NCBI RefSeq assembly: GCF_014189855.1 | Contig: NZ_BJFN01000001.1 | Span: forward strand, 1,054,001-1,118,000 | Length of the DNA: 64,000 bases | Reading direction: 5' to 3' | Source of the DNA: Buttiauxella sp. A111 | GTDB taxonomy: Bacteria; Pseudomonadota; Gammaproteobacteria; Enterobacterales; Enterobacteriaceae | In this document: positions 61,686 through 64,000 of the stretch, one piece after another | Layout: every line of letters starts with the position of its first letter | Numbering within the stretch: position 1 is the first letter of the stretch | Program-made: the position numbers and the translations under genes | Notes under the pieces: model-generated | The model's database searches: none | What the model was told of the DNA's origin: nothing | Seen by the model: the letters and a program-made list of their open reading frames with translations, nothing else

Positions 61686-62290
61686 GTCCGTTTCTCCTGT
61701 AAATGAATTTGACGCACATTGTCGACTGCCAGTGGCTGATGCGTGGTGAGAACAACCATTCCGCCATTTTCGGTATGGTGCCTGAGTTGACGCGTGAGCT
61801 TTTCCACACCGGCTACGTCGATGGCAGTGAAAGGCTCATCCAGAATCCAGAGTTTATGTGTGCTTAACCACAAACGGGCCAGCGCCACACGCCGTTGCTG
61901 CCCGGCAGAAAGTTGGTTAACCGGAACATCTTCAAACCCCAGCAATCCCACTTCAGTAAGTGCTTGCCAACGTAGAGATTCCGCACCATGAGCATGATAA
62001 AAGCTGAGATTCTCAAAGGCCGTCAGCACCGTTTTGATACCCGGTTGATGCCCCAGCCACAGCAGGTCCTGGTGATACTGATAGCGTGCGCGAGATAACC
62101 CTTCCCCTTGCCACTTCACTTCGCCTTCCTCTGCCTGTGCAAGACCCGCCAAAATCCGCAACAGCGACGTTTTCCCGGCTCCATTTTTCCCGGCTATCTG
62201 CACCATTTCACCAGGACGGACGTTAAACGACAACTCGCTAAATAACACGCGGTCATCACGTACGCAGGTCAAGTTAATCGCATCAAGCAT
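61682..62290 (-). CDS. ccmA: Heme exporter ATPase CcmA
   Basis: 202-residue ABC ATPase driving release of holo-CcmE from CcmCD. Walker [10 protein letters not shown] (about residues 34-42), signature LSAGQQRR (about 126-133), Walker B LWILDEP (about 146-152). First gene of the ccmA-H order; the region upstream to yfdC should carry the operon promoter. Confidence 0.96.
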   Translation of the reverse strand: MLDAINLTCVRDDRVLFSELSFNVRPGEMVQIAGKNGAGKTSLLRILAGLAQAEEGEVKWQGEGLSRARYQYHQDLLWLGHQPGIKTVLTAFENLSFYHAHGAESLRWQALTEVGLLGFEDVPVNQLSAGQQRRVALARLWLSTHKLWILDEPFTAIDVAGVEKLTRQLRHHTENGGMVVLTTHQPLAVDNVRQIHLQEKRT

Positions 62291-62496
62291 TTGGGGGAGT
62301 CACTCCTTGTCTCGGGATGCAAAATCATAACACATCATAGGCTTTGCTCCAGATTGGCTACTGCAGTTGCGGTACTCCAAAAGAGGTAATCCGCGCACCC
62401 AAGATCAATATTAAGTCGAATTAACACACGCCTCGGGGCTCATAGCTAAAAACCGCTACGCTTAAGGGAATAGCAGACACACGAGTAACCCGAAAA

Positions 62497-63432
62497 ATGG
62501 ATGAATTAAAAGAAGACAAAATCGATAAATCCACCGACGGAATCGAAGTTGAAAGTGATGAGAAAGACCACGGGGAAAAGATAGAGGTCGACGAGGAACG
62601 CCTGCCATCGCGGGCAATGGCTATTCACGAACACATCCGTCAGGACGGCGAAAAAGAGCTGGAACGTGATGCGATGGCGTTGTTATGGTCGGCGATTGCG
62701 GCGGGTTTATCGATGGGGGCATCGCTACTGGCAAAAGGGGTATTTCACGTCAATCTGGAAGGTGTGCCCGGCAGCTTTTTGCTGGAAAACCTCGGCTATA
62801 CCTTCGGGTTTATTATCGTCATCATGGCGCGCCAACAGCTTTTCACCGAGAACACCGTGACAGCCGTTCTGCCCATCATGCATAAACCGACCGGGATAAA
62901 CTTCCTGTTACTACTGCGTTTATGGGGTGTGGTTCTACTGGGTAACGTTATTGGCACCGGCCTCGCAGCCTATGCGTTTGAATACATGCCCATTTTCGAT
63001 GAGCAAACCCGTGACGCATTTGTCAAAATTGGCATGGATGTGATGAAAAACACCCCGGGTGAGATGTTCGCCAACGCGATTATCTCTGGCTGGATCATCG
63101 CCACCATGGTGTGGATGTTCCCCGCTGCGGGTGCGGCAAAAATCGTGGTGATTATCATCATGACGTGGCTGGTCGCGCTGGGGGATTTAACCCATATCGT
63201 GGTCGGCTCCGTTGAAATCCTCTACCTGGTCTTTAACGGTACACTCCACTGGAGCGATTTCTTCTGGCCGTTCGCCCTGCCCACGCTTGCAGGCAACATT
63301 TGCGGCGGGACGTTTATCTTCGCGTTAATCAGCCACGCGCAAATCCGTAACGATATGAGCAACAAGAAAAAAGCCGAAGCCAAAGCTAAGGCGAAAAAAC
63401 AAAAGGAAAACGAGGGCGCTAAAAAACAATAA
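62497..63432 (+). CDS. yfdC: FNT-family inner-membrane protein YfdC
   Basis: 311-residue member of the formate/nitrite transporter family with unknown substrate. A charged Asp/Glu/Lys-rich cytoplasmic N-terminus (about 1-58), six transmembrane helices (about 60-285) with the FNT-like GNVIGTGLAAYAF and GNICGGTFIFALISHA, and a lysine-rich C-terminal tail (NKKKAEAKAKAKKQ). Divergent from ccmA; next to argW as in K-12. Confidence 0.94.
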   Translation: MDELKEDKIDKSTDGIEVESDEKDHGEKIEVDEERLPSRAMAIHEHIRQDGEKELERDAMALLWSAIAAGLSMGASLLAKGVFHVNLEGVPGSFLLENLGYTFGFIIVIMARQQLFTENTVTAVLPIMHKPTGINFLLLLRLWGVVLLGNVIGTGLAAYAFEYMPIFDEQTRDAFVKIGMDVMKNTPGEMFANAIISGWIIATMVWMFPAAGAAKIVVIIIMTWLVALGDLTHIVVGSVEILYLVFNGTLHWSDFFWPFALPTLAGNICGGTFIFALISHAQIRNDMSNKKKAEAKAKAKKQKENEGAKKQ

Positions 63433-63467
63433 CTGGTTACGTTTCAGGCAAACAGCCCGCTTGCCCC

Positions 63468-63495
63468 TTAACGAAAAGCCAAAAGCGGGTATACT
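63468..63495 (+). promoter_or_regulatory. Probable argW promoter
   Basis: -35 TTAACG (63468-63473), 16-bp spacer, -10 TATACT (63490-63495), followed by the G/C-rich discriminator AGCGCCCGC typical of stable-RNA promoters. The predicted start near 63502 is only a few bases before the ERIC. Confidence 0.65.
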
Positions 63496-63504
63496 AGCGC
63501 CCGC

Positions 63505-63687
63505 AATACCTAAAGTATTTCGAGTTGCATTGCGGCAGCGACGCAGTGACAAATTCGTCGGGAACGAATTTGACCAGCCAAAGGCTGGCCTTCGGTGAGA
63601 GACAGGAGTCTCTCATTAATCCCCTGGAGCTTACACAAGTAAGTGACTGGGTGAGCGAGGAAGGCAACTTGAAAGACGAAAGGTATT
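63505..63687 (+). repeat. Long ERIC variant with three extra hairpins, abutting argW
   Basis: About 183-bp ERIC-like element: ends AATACCTAAAGTATTTCGAG and GACGAAAGGTATT, centre CCCCTGGAGCTTACACAAGT. The left half carries an insertion with three consecutive palindromes: AAATTCGT/ACGAATTT, CCAGCC/GGCTGG and GAGAGAC/GTCTCTC. It stops 2 bp before the tRNA. Confidence 0.82.
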
Positions 63688-63689
63688 GG

Positions 63690-63764
63690 GTCCTCTTAGT
63701 TAAATGGATATAACAAGCCCCTCCTAAGGGCTAGTTGCAGGTTCGATTCCTGCAGGGGACACCA
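63690..63764 (+). tRNA. argW: tRNA-Arg (anticodon CCU)
   Basis: 75-nt tRNA with encoded CCA. Acceptor arms GTCCTCT and GGGGAC pair, the anticodon loop is CTCCTAA giving CCU, and the T-arm contains GGTTCGATTCC. Nearly identical to E. coli argW, which is the attachment site of prophage CPS-53 and related elements. An integrase gene begins 160 bp downstream. Confidence 0.97.
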
Positions 63765-63924
63765 TTTACTCTTCCAACGCAGTTCACTCCAGTCTATAAA
63801 ATCAATAATTTCATATAGATAATCATAAATACCAATCTCATGCAGTCCAATACTTTCCAGTGGAATCTATACACTGTTATGTATAACATTGCGTATAACT
63901 TGGTTCGATCTTTTTTCTATACAC
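63765..63924. other. argW-integrase junction
   Basis: 160 bp of AT-rich sequence starting the foreign element. GTATAAC occurs twice 12 bp apart (63881-63887 and 63893-63899), and could be integrase arm-type or promoter sequence. The attachment core itself would be inside the argW 3' end. Confidence 0.5.
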
Positions 63925-64000
63925 ATGCTGCTATCAGACCTTCAAATCAAACGCGCTAAACCACAAGATAGACCCTACACGCTTAATGATGGCGCGGGCT
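63925..64000 (+). CDS. P4-type tyrosine integrase (N-terminal fragment, runs off window)
   Basis: First 25 codons, MLLSDLQIKRAKPQDRPYTL then NDGAG. This is the DUF4102/Arm-DNA-binding start of P4-like integrases (pattern L-x3-Q/I-x-AKPxxxxYxLxDGxG), and its position just after a tRNA-Arg gene supports the call. Catalytic domain not in the window. Confidence 0.85.
   Translation, partial: MLLSDLQIKRAKPQDRPYTLNDGAG

Overview
The window is a chromosomal segment of a member of the Enterobacteriaceae (Gammaproteobacteria). From lrhA at the left edge to argW at the right edge, gene content, order and orientation follow the Escherichia coli K-12 region lrhA-alaA-yfbRSTUV-ackA-pta-yfcDEFGH-folX-hisPMQJ-argT-ubiX-purF-cvpA-dedD-folC-accD-dedA-truA-usg-pdxB-flk-yfcJ-fabB-mnmC-yfcL-epmC-yfcA-mepA-aroC-prmB-smrB-sixA-fadJI-yfcZ-fadL-mlaA-yfdC-argW. 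Proteins resemble the E. coli versions along their whole length, but with enough substitutions, and enough ERIC elements (six), to indicate another genus of the family; I cannot name it safely from sequence alone (a Buttiauxella-like organism would fit, as a guess).

Layout. 1-11.2 kb: LysR regulator LrhA (partial), alanine aminotransferase, small housekeeping enzymes, and the acetate switch ackA-pta, with an ERIC between the two genes. 11.2-12.1 kb: a small AT-rich islet with two unrecognised genes where K-12 has yfcC. 12.1-21.2 kb: Nudix and phosphodiesterase enzymes, two glutathione-transferase-like proteins, folX/yfcH, then the histidine and lysine-arginine-ornithine uptake system (argT, hisJQMP), with sigma-54 promoter motifs and paired NtrC sites. 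21.4-36.5 kb: purine, folate, fatty-acid, pyridoxine and tRNA-modification genes. 36.5-48.7 kb: aroC/prmB and the FadR-controlled beta-oxidation genes fadIJ and fadL.

Two departures from the K-12 layout stand out at the right. First, between fadL and mlaA lies a self-contained locus (48.87-54.99 kb): a fructose-type PTS EIIABC permease and a GntR/UTRA regulator on the minus strand, divergent from a glycyl radical enzyme and its activating enzyme on the plus strand. The divergent intergenic region carries two copies of a TGTAATTACA palindrome and a consensus CRP site. The locus is bracketed by two ERIC elements in direct orientation. The glycyl radical enzyme has GCGE where the characterised dehydratases/lyases have GCVE, so its substrate is an open question; this is my best candidate for an undescribed system. 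Second, the complete cytochrome c maturation operon ccmABCDEFGH sits between mlaA and yfdC, not next to nap as in E. coli.

At the right edge, tRNA-Arg(CCU) (argW) is followed by the 5' end of a P4-type integrase, so an integrated element begins there and continues outside the window. An ERIC carrying three extra hairpins lies between the apparent argW promoter and the tRNA itself. Dispersed repeats are frequent: six ERICs, six larger G/C-rich CCCTCACCC-type palindromic repeat clusters plus one related hairpin, and two classical REP-like pairs.
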